Part shown: positions 7,935 through 14,782 of the stretch, piece after piece
How the letters are laid out: each line of letters begins with the position of its first letter
How positions within the stretch are numbered: the stretch's first letter is position 1
NCBI GenBank assembly: GCA_005888755.1
Contig: VBBQ01000031.1
Location: forward strand, 50,260-68,384
Reading direction: 5' to 3'
DNA from: Candidatus Bathyarchaeota archaeon
GTDB taxonomy: Archaea; Thermoproteota; Bathyarchaeia; 40CM-2-53-6
Length of the DNA: 18,125 nt
Notes under the pieces: generated by a model
The model's database searches: none
Told to the model about the DNA's origin: nothing
Seen by the model: the letters and a program-made list of their open reading frames with translations, nothing else
Program-made: the position numbers and the translations under genes

Positions 7935-9260
7935 TTATCCCATGTGCTCAGGTATCGTCTTGAGCGACCGCACTGGCGAGAGCAAAACCCAGAGAAACGA
8001 TAGCGAGCCCCCGAGTATCGCTATTCCAATCGCGGTCCGCAGTCCCAGAAACTCTCCCAGAATCCCCCCCGTAATAGCTCCGAGAGGTATTGTACCCCAG
8101 ACTAGGAAACGCATCGTCGCGTTCATTCGGCCTTGAAGACGCAGCGGAACTATCGCCTGTCTCAAACTCACCTGGTTGACATTGTAAACTACGGTCGCGA
8201 TGAAGCTGATGAACTGGCCTGCCATGATGGAGAGCATGCTCCAGTTGACCCCAAACCCTCCCAGCGTAAACAGGGGAGATACCGTTAGGGACCCTGACAG
8301 ATAGTAGGGAATGGCCCCCAATCCTCCAATGAGGATGCTCCCGAGTATGGCAGGTCCAACTCCAATGTTCCTTGCCACCTTAGTAGAGACTGCGACTCCA
8401 ACCAGAGCGCCGACGCTGGCCACGCTGAAGATTATTCCCGCGGTAACTCCGGCGAGATTTTCGGAGACTCCAAGCCCAGCAGGGCTAGGCTGAATCAAGT
8501 AGAGTAGAAAGAGTGTGCCCAGCGCGGTTCCAAAGAAATTGGATGTCCCTGTACAGCCTGCGATCATCCGAAGCATTCTGTTGCTGAAAACAACATGGAG
8601 CCCTTCTCGAATATCAGCTAATACCGAAGGCTTCACGATTTCTTTGTCGATCACCTCTTCATGATCTATTCGTCCTAGTGCGAGTGCGGACGCGAAGAAT
8701 GAAAATGCATCAAAGACAATGGCGATGGGCGCGGTGATTATGCTGATGATGATTCCTGCTATTGTTGGTCCCGCAACCTGAGCTGTAGAGGCGCTTGCCT
8801 GCAGATTGCGGTTTCCTTCGACAAGCTGGTCCCTGCGCACTAGAGAGGGCAGGTAGGATTGGTATGTGATGTCGAAGAAGACCTGTAGGAATCCGACACA
8901 GAAGCTTATCGCGTAAAGAAATGGAATTCCGAGTTTTGTTATGACTCCCAGGACGGCTGCTATCGGAATTAGTGCGAGTATTGATCCACGTAGAATGTTG
9001 GAGGTAACCATGATGCGCTGTTTACGATGCCTGTCAATCCATACGCCGGCTACGAGCCCGAAGATCAACCAGGGCACGGACCCTGCGAAGTTGAGTATTC
9101 CGACCTGAACAGAGTCCGCGCTTAGAATGATAATGGCTGTTAGAGGCAGGGCTAGCCCGGTGAACTGGCTGCCAAACTGGGAAATGGTCTCGGATGTCCA
9201 GAGCTTTAGGAAGTTGGGATTCCGCCAGAGCGTCTCCTTCTGGACGGTCGTCGTCTCCAT
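7935..9260 (-). CDS. Major facilitator superfamily transporter (MFS_3-type exporter)
   Basis: An integral membrane secondary transporter of 441 residues with about 11-12 hydrophobic segments. The order NPNFLKLWTSETISQFGSQ at the N-terminus, the loop 2-3 motif GVWIDRHRKQR (equivalent to the MFS motif A), and YLPSLVRRDQLVEGNRN after helix 4 are characteristic of the MFS_3/EntS-like drug and siderophore exporter group. Substrate cannot be deduced. The ATG at 9260-9258 is preferred to an in-frame TTG at 9269: it lies about 26 bp from a box A (CTTAAGAAT on this strand, 9282-9290), which suggests a leaderless transcript. A palindrome sits directly upstream of the box A and may be the site of a repressor or activator. 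Confidence 0.92.
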   Translation of the reverse strand: METTTVQKETLWRNPNFLKLWTSETISQFGSQFTGLALPLTAIIILSADSVQVGILNFAGSVPWLIFGLVAGVWIDRHRKQRIMVTSNILRGSILALIPIAAVLGVITKLGIPFLYAISFCVGFLQVFFDITYQSYLPSLVRRDQLVEGNRNLQASASTAQVAGPTIAGIIISIITAPIAIVFDAFSFFASALALGRIDHEEVIDKEIVKPSVLADIREGLHVVFSNRMLRMIAGCTGTSNFFGTALGTLFLLYLIQPSPAGLGVSENLAGVTAGIIFSVASVGALVGVAVSTKVARNIGVGPAILGSILIGGLGAIPYYLSGSLTVSPLFTLGGFGVNWSMLSIMAGQFISFIATVVYNVNQVSLRQAIVPLRLQGRMNATMRFLVWGTIPLGAITGGILGEFLGLRTAIGIAILGGSLSFLWVLLSPVRSLKTIPEHMG

Positions 9261-9281
9261 GCGGAGCAAGATCTAATTCCG

Positions 9282-9290
9282 ATTCTTAAG
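9282..9290 (-). promoter_or_regulatory. Box A of the MFS transporter gene
   Basis: The minus strand reads CTTAAGAAT with its centre 26 bp upstream of the ATG at 9260, the spacing expected for a leaderless archaeal promoter. Motif and spacing only. Confidence 0.45.
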
Positions 9291-9301
9291 TGTCGCTCAC
9301 A

Positions 9302-9319
9302 TCGAATGGTCACATTCGA
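9302..9319. promoter_or_regulatory. Palindrome (operator-like) upstream of the MFS promoter
   Basis: Perfect 7-bp arms TCGAATG and CATTCGA separated by GTCA. It lies 11 bp upstream of the MFS box A as read on the minus strand, where a transcription factor dimer commonly acts. A second, shorter inverted repeat GTCAC-GTGTA-GTGAC follows at 9322-9336. The divergent 135-aa gene starts about 107 bp away, so either gene could be controlled. Confidence 0.4.
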
Positions 9320-9369
9320 CAGTCACGTGTAGTGACGAGATGCAAGGATCGGTCTCAGAAATCCGGAAG

Positions 9370-9394
9370 GTTGTGCAAAAAAATTAGGCACAAC
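9370..9394. promoter_or_regulatory. Inverted repeat, operator-like, upstream of the nucleotidyltransferase pair
   Basis: Perfect 7-bp arms GTTGTGC (9370-9376) and GCACAAC (9388-9394) flank an 11-bp A/T-rich core. The right arm abuts a box A-like ATTATTATG (9395-9403), centred 27 bp before the ATG at 9426. Binding here would block transcription factor B or TBP access, as in autoregulated toxin-antitoxin operons. Confidence 0.45.
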
Positions 9395-9425
9395 ATTATT
9401 ATGACTCGACCACTTCAATTAGCCT

Positions 9426-9833
9426 ATGTTCGTAAGGGTCAAGAAAGTAGGACCGAGACGATATGCCTACTTGGTAGACGGCGTAAGAGAAGGGAAACGC
9501 GTCCGGCAGAGAACTCTCTGCTATCTTGGCCCCGTCTCAAAAATCGTCTCAGGCATACCAGAGAATGTTAGAAAAAAGATTGAGGAAAGATTTCAGGTGA
9601 ACTGGGACAAAATAAATTATGAGATACGCCGGATTCCACTTACCTTCGAAGAAATATCTAGGGCAAGACGGGCGCAATTTGCCGTCTCTATCAGAAACCG
9701 TAAGATGGGCTTTCGAAGTCAAGGCGATCTGCCCAGAGCGGAAGGAGAACTCGCGGCTCTCTCCAAGCTCGCTGCGATAAAGTTCAGGAAAATGTTCGAG
9801 GAGATCGGAGAAAGAGAATACCGCATGCGATGA
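9426..9833 (+). CDS. Protein with IS1634-transposase-like N-terminus, putative antitoxin partner
   Basis: A 135-residue protein. The first 35 residues (MFVRVKKVGPRRYAYLVDG, then REGKRVRQRTLCYLG) resemble the N-terminal beta domain of IS1634-family transposases, including the RQR..LxYLG ending, but there is no transposase catalytic domain. The remainder is highly charged and helical. Its stop overlaps the start of the nucleotidyltransferase by 4 bp (ATGA), so the two are translationally coupled. Such coupling to a nucleotidyltransferase, together with the operator-like repeat upstream, suggests the antitoxin or regulator of a toxin-antitoxin-like pair. That role is inferred from context. A basic N-terminal beta domain could bind DNA. 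The ATG is at leaderless distance from ATTATTATG. Confidence 0.65.
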   Translation: MFVRVKKVGPRRYAYLVDGVREGKRVRQRTLCYLGPVSKIVSGIPENVRKKIEERFQVNWDKINYEIRRIPLTFEEISRARRAQFAVSIRNRKMGFRSQGDLPRAEGELAALSKLAAIKFRKMFEEIGEREYRMR

Positions 9834-10402
9834 CAACTGCAAGACGCTCCAACAAAATCACCTCGCGCCCACTCACTGCTCGAACACTCGTTTCAGAGCT
9901 CAAGAAGGAACCGAGCGAGCTGAAGAAGAAAATGCTCCTTCTCGGATACATTACCGACAGGCTTGAGAGGAAATCGCAATCTGTCTACCTTGTCGGAGGC
10001 CAGGCAGTCGAAACCTATACCGCCGGACAATTCACTACAGGTGATATCGACATCACCACCACAGATCAGGAGGCAACTGAGGAAATTCTTGCCCTATTAG
10101 GGTTCAAAAGGGAAGGAATGGTCTGGATTAACGAGGCGATAAGCGTCGCTGTTCACATTGTCGACATGGTTCCGAAACGCGTAGAGAAGGTACGCACGAT
10201 TCATGTTCGCAACTACGCGGTACGAGTTGTGGGAGTTGAAGAGTTGATAATCGACAGACTTGCCGCTGCGAAATTCTGGAAGAGCCAACGTGATGCGGAA
10301 CAGGCCAAGGCTCTCCTCAGCGGCTTCTCAAAAAGCATCGACGTGAAATATCTAAGAAGAAGGGCCAAAGAAGAGAAAGTTGACGACGTACTTCCCAAGT
10401 GA
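9830..10402 (+). CDS. Nucleotidyltransferase-fold protein (DUF6036-like), putative toxin
   Basis: A 190-residue protein with the minimal nucleotidyltransferase signature: YLVGGQAVE (Gly56-Gly57) followed by GDIDIT (Asp72, Asp74), i.e. GG...DxD. The C-terminal half has the pattern EELIIDRLAAAKFWKSQRD and then DVKYLRRRA, known from DUF6036-type proteins near restriction, abortive-infection and toxin-antitoxin loci. Related enzymes transfer nucleotides to tRNA or proteins; the target here cannot be predicted. It overlaps the upstream gene by 4 bp and converges on the intein-bearing gene with a 30-bp gap. A housekeeping role is possible but less likely for a small stand-alone member. Confidence is high for the fold, moderate for the toxin role. 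Confidence 0.75.
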   Translation: MTTARRSNKITSRPLTARTLVSELKKEPSELKKKMLLLGYITDRLERKSQSVYLVGGQAVETYTAGQFTTGDIDITTTDQEATEEILALLGFKREGMVWINEAISVAVHIVDMVPKRVEKVRTIHVRNYAVRVVGVEELIIDRLAAAKFWKSQRDAEQAKALLSGFSKSIDVKYLRRRAKEEKVDDVLPK

Positions 10403-10432
10403 GTTGGGAAACAAACTACAGGAACTTCTACA

Positions 10433-11776
10433 TCAACGAGCGTTGTAGACTAGGATTACAGGTTTTCCTTCGAACCTGTAGCTGCTGTCGATCCACGCTT
10501 TGTGTCGCCCGTATCTTTTCAGTGTAGATTCAGTATGGGTCTTGTCCCCATCTAGCCGATAGCCGGTCCATGTTCCATCCTGGCTAGAATACTCCGGCGG
10601 CAAATCGGCACAGTTATGGACAATGAAGGATAGAAGGTAGGTGTTTGACGGTGTCTCCATGTTGCAGACCTTGCCCGAGAAATTCTCTCGCTCGACCTTG
10701 TTTATCCTAACCCAGAAGCCGTTATCCGTCCTTACTACGTGACTGGCTTTGTTTGAGTGTTTGCTGCCGTCTTGATGGAATCGTATCTCGTATGATGGCT
10801 TCGCGTTGACCTTCCGTCCCTGGATTATCCCTCTCTCCTTTCTGTCATCCTCGTAGATGGCCGGAAGAATGCCGAGCCGCGAACCCATGAGCAGAGCCTG
10901 GTAGGCGGCTGTTTTGGAGGATGTTGCGAGTGTCCAAGTGTTCCCTCGTTTGAAACCGTCTCCTTTCAGCCATCCTTCGAGGAACGGTTGAGGATCGCGC
11001 TGTTCTAGAATCCACGATGGGATCTTCCTACTGACCACTCTGCTGCCAAACTCTTTCCTCATGAAGTCTGCCAAAGCAGGTTTCGAAAAACGTACAAGAA
11101 GTCCAGTTCTATGATGGTTGATCGTGCCCTTGACGCTCCAGTGCTTTTCCGCCATCCGAAGGATGTGCTCGGCAAGTTGCCGTTCCTTGTGTCCCAGTGC
11201 AAAGTACACTTGATTCCCTGTGGGATATCCTTCGGCCATGTATAGTCCGAGGAGGTAGAGGAGTTCGGGATCTCCTTCTCTATTGCCTTTGAAGAGGGGG
11301 AAGAAGACCCAATCTTTCTCTGTTAGCTCTCCCGCTGGTTTCCAGGTTTTCTTCAGTGATGGTCGTGTTTGAGGGTTGTACCATTTCGATTTTTGCGGAT
11401 TCGATTCGCAGGACAATACCGGATGTTCCGGAGTCAGACGTGTCTCTGGAAGAAGGAATGGCCTTACAACAACAAGCTCTCCAGCATAGTCTCTCTCGAA
11501 ATACCGCGATGGAAGCTCATAATTTCCGTTCGCCGATACTACCGAGTCCAGTTGTTCGCCCATTGATTCTATTCCAGGGTTGGTGAACACTGAGTCTCCC
11601 TTCGGGACGCACCAGAATGAGTATCCTTTGTCTTTGTATTTTTCGTAGATGTCTTTGAAACTGCCGTAGTCTTCTGTGTTGATCCAGCGGTAGTAGTGGT
11701 ACTTGTATCGTACCCGGATCTTGAACTTACTCGGATGGTTCTTTGAGCGTTTTTTTCTTTTCTTTCTTGATTCCAT
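10433..11776 (-). CDS. Small uncharacterised protein interrupted by an intein
   Basis: The ORF encodes 447 residues, of which 333 (56-388) are intein. The mature spliced product would be about 114 residues: an N-extein of 55 (very basic MESRKKRKKRSK start, then Tyr-rich KFKIRVRYKYHYYRW and YGSFKDIYEKYKDKGYSFW) and a C-extein of 59 beginning CADLPPEYSSQDGTW and ending GKPVILVYNAR. I do not recognise the host family. Composition (many Tyr, Trp, Lys, Asp) suggests a small soluble domain. ATG 11776-11774 is the only good start. It overlaps the end of the upstream 69-aa gene by 50 bp in another frame, so the two are probably coupled. The locus faces the nucleotidyltransferase pair, in a stretch that looks accessory. 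Confidence 0.8.
   Translation of the reverse strand: MESRKKRKKRSKNHPSKFKIRVRYKYHYYRWINTEDYGSFKDIYEKYKDKGYSFWCVPKGDSVFTNPGIESMGEQLDSVVSANGNYELPSRYFERDYAGELVVVRPFLLPETRLTPEHPVLSCESNPQKSKWYNPQTRPSLKKTWKPAGELTEKDWVFFPLFKGNREGDPELLYLLGLYMAEGYPTGNQVYFALGHKERQLAEHILRMAEKHWSVKGTINHHRTGLLVRFSKPALADFMRKEFGSRVVSRKIPSWILEQRDPQPFLEGWLKGDGFKRGNTWTLATSSKTAAYQALLMGSRLGILPAIYEDDRKERGIIQGRKVNAKPSYEIRFHQDGSKHSNKASHVVRTDNGFWVRINKVERENFSGKVCNMETPSNTYLLSFIVHNCADLPPEYSSQDGTWTGYRLDGDKTHTESTLKRYGRHKAWIDSSYRFEGKPVILVYNAR
10613..11611 (-). mobile_element. Intein with LAGLIDADG homing endonuclease in the small protein
   Basis: A 333-residue intein. The N-junction is SFW/CVPKGDSVFTNPGIESMG, with Cys1 codon at 11611-11609 and a good block A. 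Block B contains TPEH in RLTPEHPVLSC (the TxxH motif). Endonuclease helices are LLYLLGLYMAEGY and FLEGWLKGDGF, both with acidic residues, separated by the block D-like KIPSWIL. Block F is NTYLLSFIVHN followed by Cys+1 (ACA on the plus strand at 10610-10612). All splicing residues are intact, so it should splice and may home. It is distinct in sequence from the intein in the reductase. Confidence 0.88.
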
Positions 11777-11936
11777 TGCCGTTGTTTGGCTCAGAGTTGT
11801 TCACCAGCTGTTTTTCCCATTCGTGAGCGAGCCGGATGAAAACGTCCTTGCTGGGACACTTCAAGCGTTTCGTGTGGTACTGGACAAACCGGATGAAACT
11901 GTCGATATCATTGTCTTCTTCGAAGTCAACGGTCAA
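11727..11936 (-). CDS. Small acidic-then-basic protein of unknown function, upstream of intein gene
   Basis: At least 69 residues. An acidic beginning (DFEEDNDIDSF), a helical middle (VQYHTKRL, then DVFIRLAHEWEKQLV) and a low-complexity Asn/Lys-rich tail (NNGNGIKKEKKK) that overlaps the downstream gene by 50 bp. No family recognised. The only standard start is TTG at 11936-11934. The frame is open for 11 more codons back to a TAG at 11972-11970 and reads ATRYIL just before the TTG, which looks like a beta strand continuing into TVDF. A GGAGG (11963-11959) sits in this extension, 4 nt before an ACG and 22 nt before the TTG, so the true start may be upstream of the TTG. Overlap with the intein gene suggests a common transcript. 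Confidence 0.55.
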   Translation of the reverse strand: MTVDFEEDNDIDSFIRFVQYHTKRLKCPSKDVFIRLAHEWEKQLVNNSEPNNGNGIKKEKKKTLKEPSE

Positions 11937-12106
11937 TATGTAGCGCGTGGCCGTCTCTCCTCCGTTTCGCTATCCCGTCTCGCCGACTAAGCAACGTTCA
12001 CTGTTGAAGGTTAAGCGAATCGAAACCCGTGGACGGTCTCCATAGTACTATCGAATTACCCGTCACTATGAGAGATTGCGAGTGTTCGCTGGTCTAATGT
12101 TCTAGA

Positions 12107-12796
12107 TTAGTCTCTTTTCACAATAATGATATTTATCATGCGCCTAGTTTTGAAGCCGAGCTTCTCATACACACGTATTGCTCCAACATTCTCCGTACGG
12201 ACGTGAAGAAAAGGAATCTCACCTCTCTTCGTGATCTTTTGGATGAGTGTAGAGACGAGTGAGCTGGCGTATCCGCGGCCACGGTATTCGGGATGCGTGC
12301 AGACTGCGCTGATCTCGGTATGTCCGAGGGGTCGGAGTCGTTCTCCAGCCATCGCTACTAGTTGGCCCTTTTCACGGATTCCGAGATATGATCCTAGTTC
12401 AGGTGTTCGTCTGAAGAAGGGGCCGGGCTTGGTCACCTCGACGAGGGCGAGCATCTCATCAACCTGTGAAATGTCCAGATCCTCAAGGGTGTGTTTCATT
12501 GGCGGCCGCACCGACCCGTTCCATATCATCTGAACAGAATCTACCTTGCGAACAGTTGTCCAGCCGGCGGGAAGATCAGGCATTGCCGCTAGAGGAAGTG
12601 CGGTTGTTACTCCGGGACCGAGCAGCCGGGCGAGTGAATCATAGGATTCTGTCGATTGATCGCGTGTCGCGGCAAATGGAGCGACATCAACTGGGTAGCG
12701 TTTGGCGAGCTCATCGCCTTCAGCGAACGAAGCATGGGTCGTTGACAGGGCACTCCATACAGGATTGTCCAGCAGTATCAACTGATTCTGTTCCAC
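12107..12796 (-). CDS. GNAT-family N-acetyltransferase (FR47-like)
   Basis: A 229-residue acetyl-CoA-dependent acyltransferase. The acetyl-CoA pyrophosphate loop is YRGRGYAS (171-178), preceded by the strand EISAVCTHPE, and the end of the GNAT fold, LHVRTENVGAIRVYEKLGF (197-215), is complete. The N-terminal 100 residues form a second, weakly similar domain, as in FR47-like two-domain GNATs. The acceptor substrate is unknown. The start is GTG at 12796-12794, giving MEQNQLILLDNPVW; no ATG lies between it and the fold. Transcribed away from the GrpB relic; the 190-bp region between them should hold both promoters. Confidence 0.88.
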   Translation of the reverse strand: MEQNQLILLDNPVWSALSTTHASFAEGDELAKRYPVDVAPFAATRDQSTESYDSLARLLGPGVTTALPLAAMPDLPAGWTTVRKVDSVQMIWNGSVRPPMKHTLEDLDISQVDEMLALVEVTKPGPFFRRTPELGSYLGIREKGQLVAMAGERLRPLGHTEISAVCTHPEYRGRGYASSLVSTLIQKITKRGEIPFLHVRTENVGAIRVYEKLGFKTRRMINIIIVKRD

Positions 12797-12886
12797 GGTG
12801 AGTCAACTATCAACGAGTCCTGGCGATGCCGGGGAGAAAAGAATGTGTTTGCTAGTCTTCGGGAGTCTCGTCAAGAGATTGTAGTG

Positions 12887-12896
12887 ACATAAAATT
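12887..12896 (+). promoter_or_regulatory. Possible box A upstream of the GrpB relic
   Basis: ACATAAAATT in the divergent region between the acetyltransferase and the GrpB-like sequence; it predicts a transcript start near 12917. Weak evidence from motif alone. Confidence 0.3.
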
Positions 12897-12986
12897 GGCA
12901 GAACGTAAGAAACCCTCTCCACCGATGACCCGAGGAACAACTCCGGCAGGTTACCGTGGGGTGAACTCAAGCCCTTTGAAAGCTCG

Positions 12987-13483
12987 ATCACTCTCGTAGA
13001 GTACGATCCGGCATGGCCGGAAAACTTCTCTCGTGAAGCGAAGCGGATCAAAGCGGCCCTTAGTGAGCGTGCGCTTAGGGTGGAGCACGTTGGCGCAACT
13101 AGTGTGCCTGGGCTCGTGGCCAAGCCGATTATCGACATCCTTCCGATTGTGTCTGACTCTGCCGACGAGCCTTCGTTTGTTCCTGCTCTCGAGGCGGTGG
13201 GTTACGTTCCTCGGATTCGAGAGCCCGATTGGCACCAGCATCGCCTCTTCAAGGGTCCGGACACAACATCAACCTGCACGTGTTCACACAAGACTCGGAG
13301 GAGATTCAGAGAAGCTTGTTACTTCGAGACTGGCTTCGGACGATCGAGGCTGACCGCGAGCTCTACGCTCGCACTAAACGAGACCTTGCGAGCAGGAAGT
13401 GGAAGTATATGCAGAATTATGCGGACGCGAAGTCTGAGGTTGTGAAGGAGATTCTTGAGAGGGCAGAAGCGTCTGGTGGATGA
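12987..13483 (+). pseudogene. Frameshifted GrpB/UPF0157 nucleotidyltransferase-superfamily gene
   Basis: Two reading frames together give a nearly full GrpB family protein. From 12987 one frame reads ITLVEYDPAWPENF, VEHVGATSVPGLVAKPIIDI, and PDWHQHRLFKGPD. From about 13262 the next frame reads HNINLHVFTQDSEEI, then LLLRDWLRT, RELYARTKRDLA and YMQNYADAKSEVVKEI to the TGA at 13481-13483. The switch at 13260-13264 is explained by loss of one base between GAC and CAC. Upstream, the frame is open to a TAA at 12906 but holds no ATG, GTG or TTG before GTG 13080, which would remove the start of the domain. Either a decayed gene or a sequence with a single-base error. Members are mostly small proteins of unclear nucleotidyl-transfer function. 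Confidence 0.85.
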
Positions 13484-13567
13484 TTGTCGTGAAGGAAGAA
13501 TGGTCATGTATGGCCTGGTGAACGTGGGATTCTCAGCGTTTCACGAAGGGCGGGGTACGGGAAAAAA

Positions 13568-13585
13568 GACCGCCCCCCGGGGGTC
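13568..13585. terminator. Hairpin terminator with poly-T on both sides (convergent genes)
   Basis: GACCGCCCCCCGGGGGTC can fold around its CCCCCGGGGG core. On the minus strand it is followed at once by TTTTTT (13567-13562), ending the surface-protein transcript 90 bp after its stop. On the plus strand TTTTTT follows at 13601-13606, after the GrpB relic. It looks bidirectional. Confidence 0.6.
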
Positions 13586-13673
13586 GAGAAAGGCTGCTTA
13601 TTTTTTCTGACCGTTACCGTTTGGTGAGCGAACCAACTATCGGAGGATTCTTCCTCTTCCAGGTTACCCAGAA

Positions 13674-14630
13674 TTAAGCTCGACTGAGAGCTGGTCTTCT
13701 CCGATAGACGACTAGAGTAGCGATGGAGAGCCCGATTATCGTCTCGAACCACCAGAACGATAGGAGGGTGGATAATGCGGAGGAGGCGTTGCCGAAGGGA
13801 GCAAGGATGTTGGTGGCCGCGCTGTTGGAGGAGGGACGGTTACCCGTCGAGGTGCTGTTTCCTGGTCCGGGCTGTTCCGATTGTGGGCGGTAGTCTCCAA
13901 CCATCATGATGGCTTGGTAAACGTGGGACATCGTTCCGTTCGTGGCTGTGATTGCTACGATGTAATTTCCAACAGGTGTCGACATCGTTGTAGAAACTAT
14001 GGCGGTGTACCCGGCCAGGGTGCCTGCCGAGAGATCGACGGTGCTCGGTAGGAGAGAGAATGCGGGAGCGTTCGGGATGTTCGGTGTCACGGCCGCTGAA
14101 AGAGTCACTTGGCCCTTGAAGCCGCCTAGGCTGACCAGCTGTTCCTGTATCGCTATGTCCCAATCTTGGAGGGTCGAATATGATCCCCAGAGCCTTGTGG
14201 TAAAGTCGGAACCTGAGACAGGTGACACTGTGACTGGTATCACTAGGGAGTGGAACACGGAACCGATTGTCGCAACGATTGTCAAATTGTAGTTGCCAGG
14301 GATGTCCCCAGGGGTTAGCTGGAGATCCGTGTTCACGTTATCGTTCGGGCTCAGCGTCATCCCGGTCGAGAATCCCGCTCCAGCAAGACCCGTGCTGGGT
14401 CCAACCGGTGCATTAAGCTGGATTGTGCCCTCAAAACCGTTCAAGCTGGTAATAGTCAGCATAGTCTCAGCCCAATATCCCAACGGAACAATGACGCTGC
14501 CCGGGTTGGCGGACACGGTGAAATCGGGGGTTGTTGCGAGGACCGGCCTCGTGACACCAACGGTTCCAAACACCATGAGCACCACTAGTATGACGACAAT
14601 CGTTCCAGAGCCCAGTCCTTTTCGGAAGAT
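13674..14630 (-). CDS. Secreted surface protein with Ig-like repeats and C-terminal membrane anchor
   Basis: An outward-facing cell-surface protein. Two Ig-like repeats follow each other: the first from PDFTVSANPGSVIVPLG through LTITSLNGFEGTIQL, the second from SDFTTRLWGSYS through VSLGGFKGQVTL to TATNGTMSHVY. These are followed by a Pro/Ser/Asn-rich linker, a transmembrane helix (LLSFWWFETIIGLSIATLVV) and a basic cytoplasmic tail RRRPALSRA. The first standard start, GTG 14585, lies inside the signal-peptide core. A complete signal (FRKGLGSGTIVVILVVLMVF, ending VLA) begins just upstream in the same frame, after an in-frame TAG at 14642-14640. The perfect GGAGGT (14640-14635) places ATC 14630-14628 five nt after GGAGG. 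I therefore take 14630 as start (318 aa), with the unusual codon flagged. It lies downstream of the dockerin protein, with related Ig-like domains. Confidence 0.8.
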   Translation of the reverse strand: MFRKGLGSGTIVVILVVLMVFGTVGVTRPVLATTPDFTVSANPGSVIVPLGYWAETMLTITSLNGFEGTIQLNAPVGPSTGLAGAGFSTGMTLSPNDNVNTDLQLTPGDIPGNYNLTIVATIGSVFHSLVIPVTVSPVSGSDFTTRLWGSYSTLQDWDIAIQEQLVSLGGFKGQVTLSAAVTPNIPNAPAFSLLPSTVDLSAGTLAGYTAIVSTTMSTPVGNYIVAITATNGTMSHVYQAIMMVGDYRPQSEQPGPGNSTSTGNRPSSNSAATNILAPFGNASSALSTLLSFWWFETIIGLSIATLVVYRRRPALSRA

Positions 14631-14634
14631 GATT

Positions 14635-14640
14635 ACCTCC
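14635..14640 (-). promoter_or_regulatory. Strong Shine-Dalgarno GGAGGT before a signal peptide lacking a standard start
   Basis: The minus strand reads TAGGAGGTAATCATCTTCCG. The TAG is in frame with the signal peptide, so initiation must occur after it, and the only codon at normal spacing is ATC (14630-14628). A TATA-like TATACA lies at 14692-14687 and predicts a transcript start near 14664, giving a short leader that contains this site. Confidence 0.5.
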
Positions 14641-14782
14641 TAGCTTTGGCAAGCTTAGAATGCTCTCGTTGGACACTTAAGCGCGCTGTATACAAGTGCA
14701 CATCAACATTGGTTCTGAAAGCTTGGGGTGGACTGGGTTCTCCCTCAATAAGAAAGGGAAACGGATAACGGTAACTAGATTG

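Noticed and set aside
9426-9833. Remnant of an insertion sequence
   Set aside because: Only the N-terminal domain resembles an IS1634-type transposase; the frame is complete, no terminal inverted repeats were found, and it is coupled by 4 bp to the next gene, so a functional partner is more likely than a relic.
14467-14676. 69-aa minus-strand open frame starting at GTG 14676
   Set aside because: After 15 codons it runs out of frame through the surface-protein signal peptide; kept only as a clue about the leader, not as a gene.
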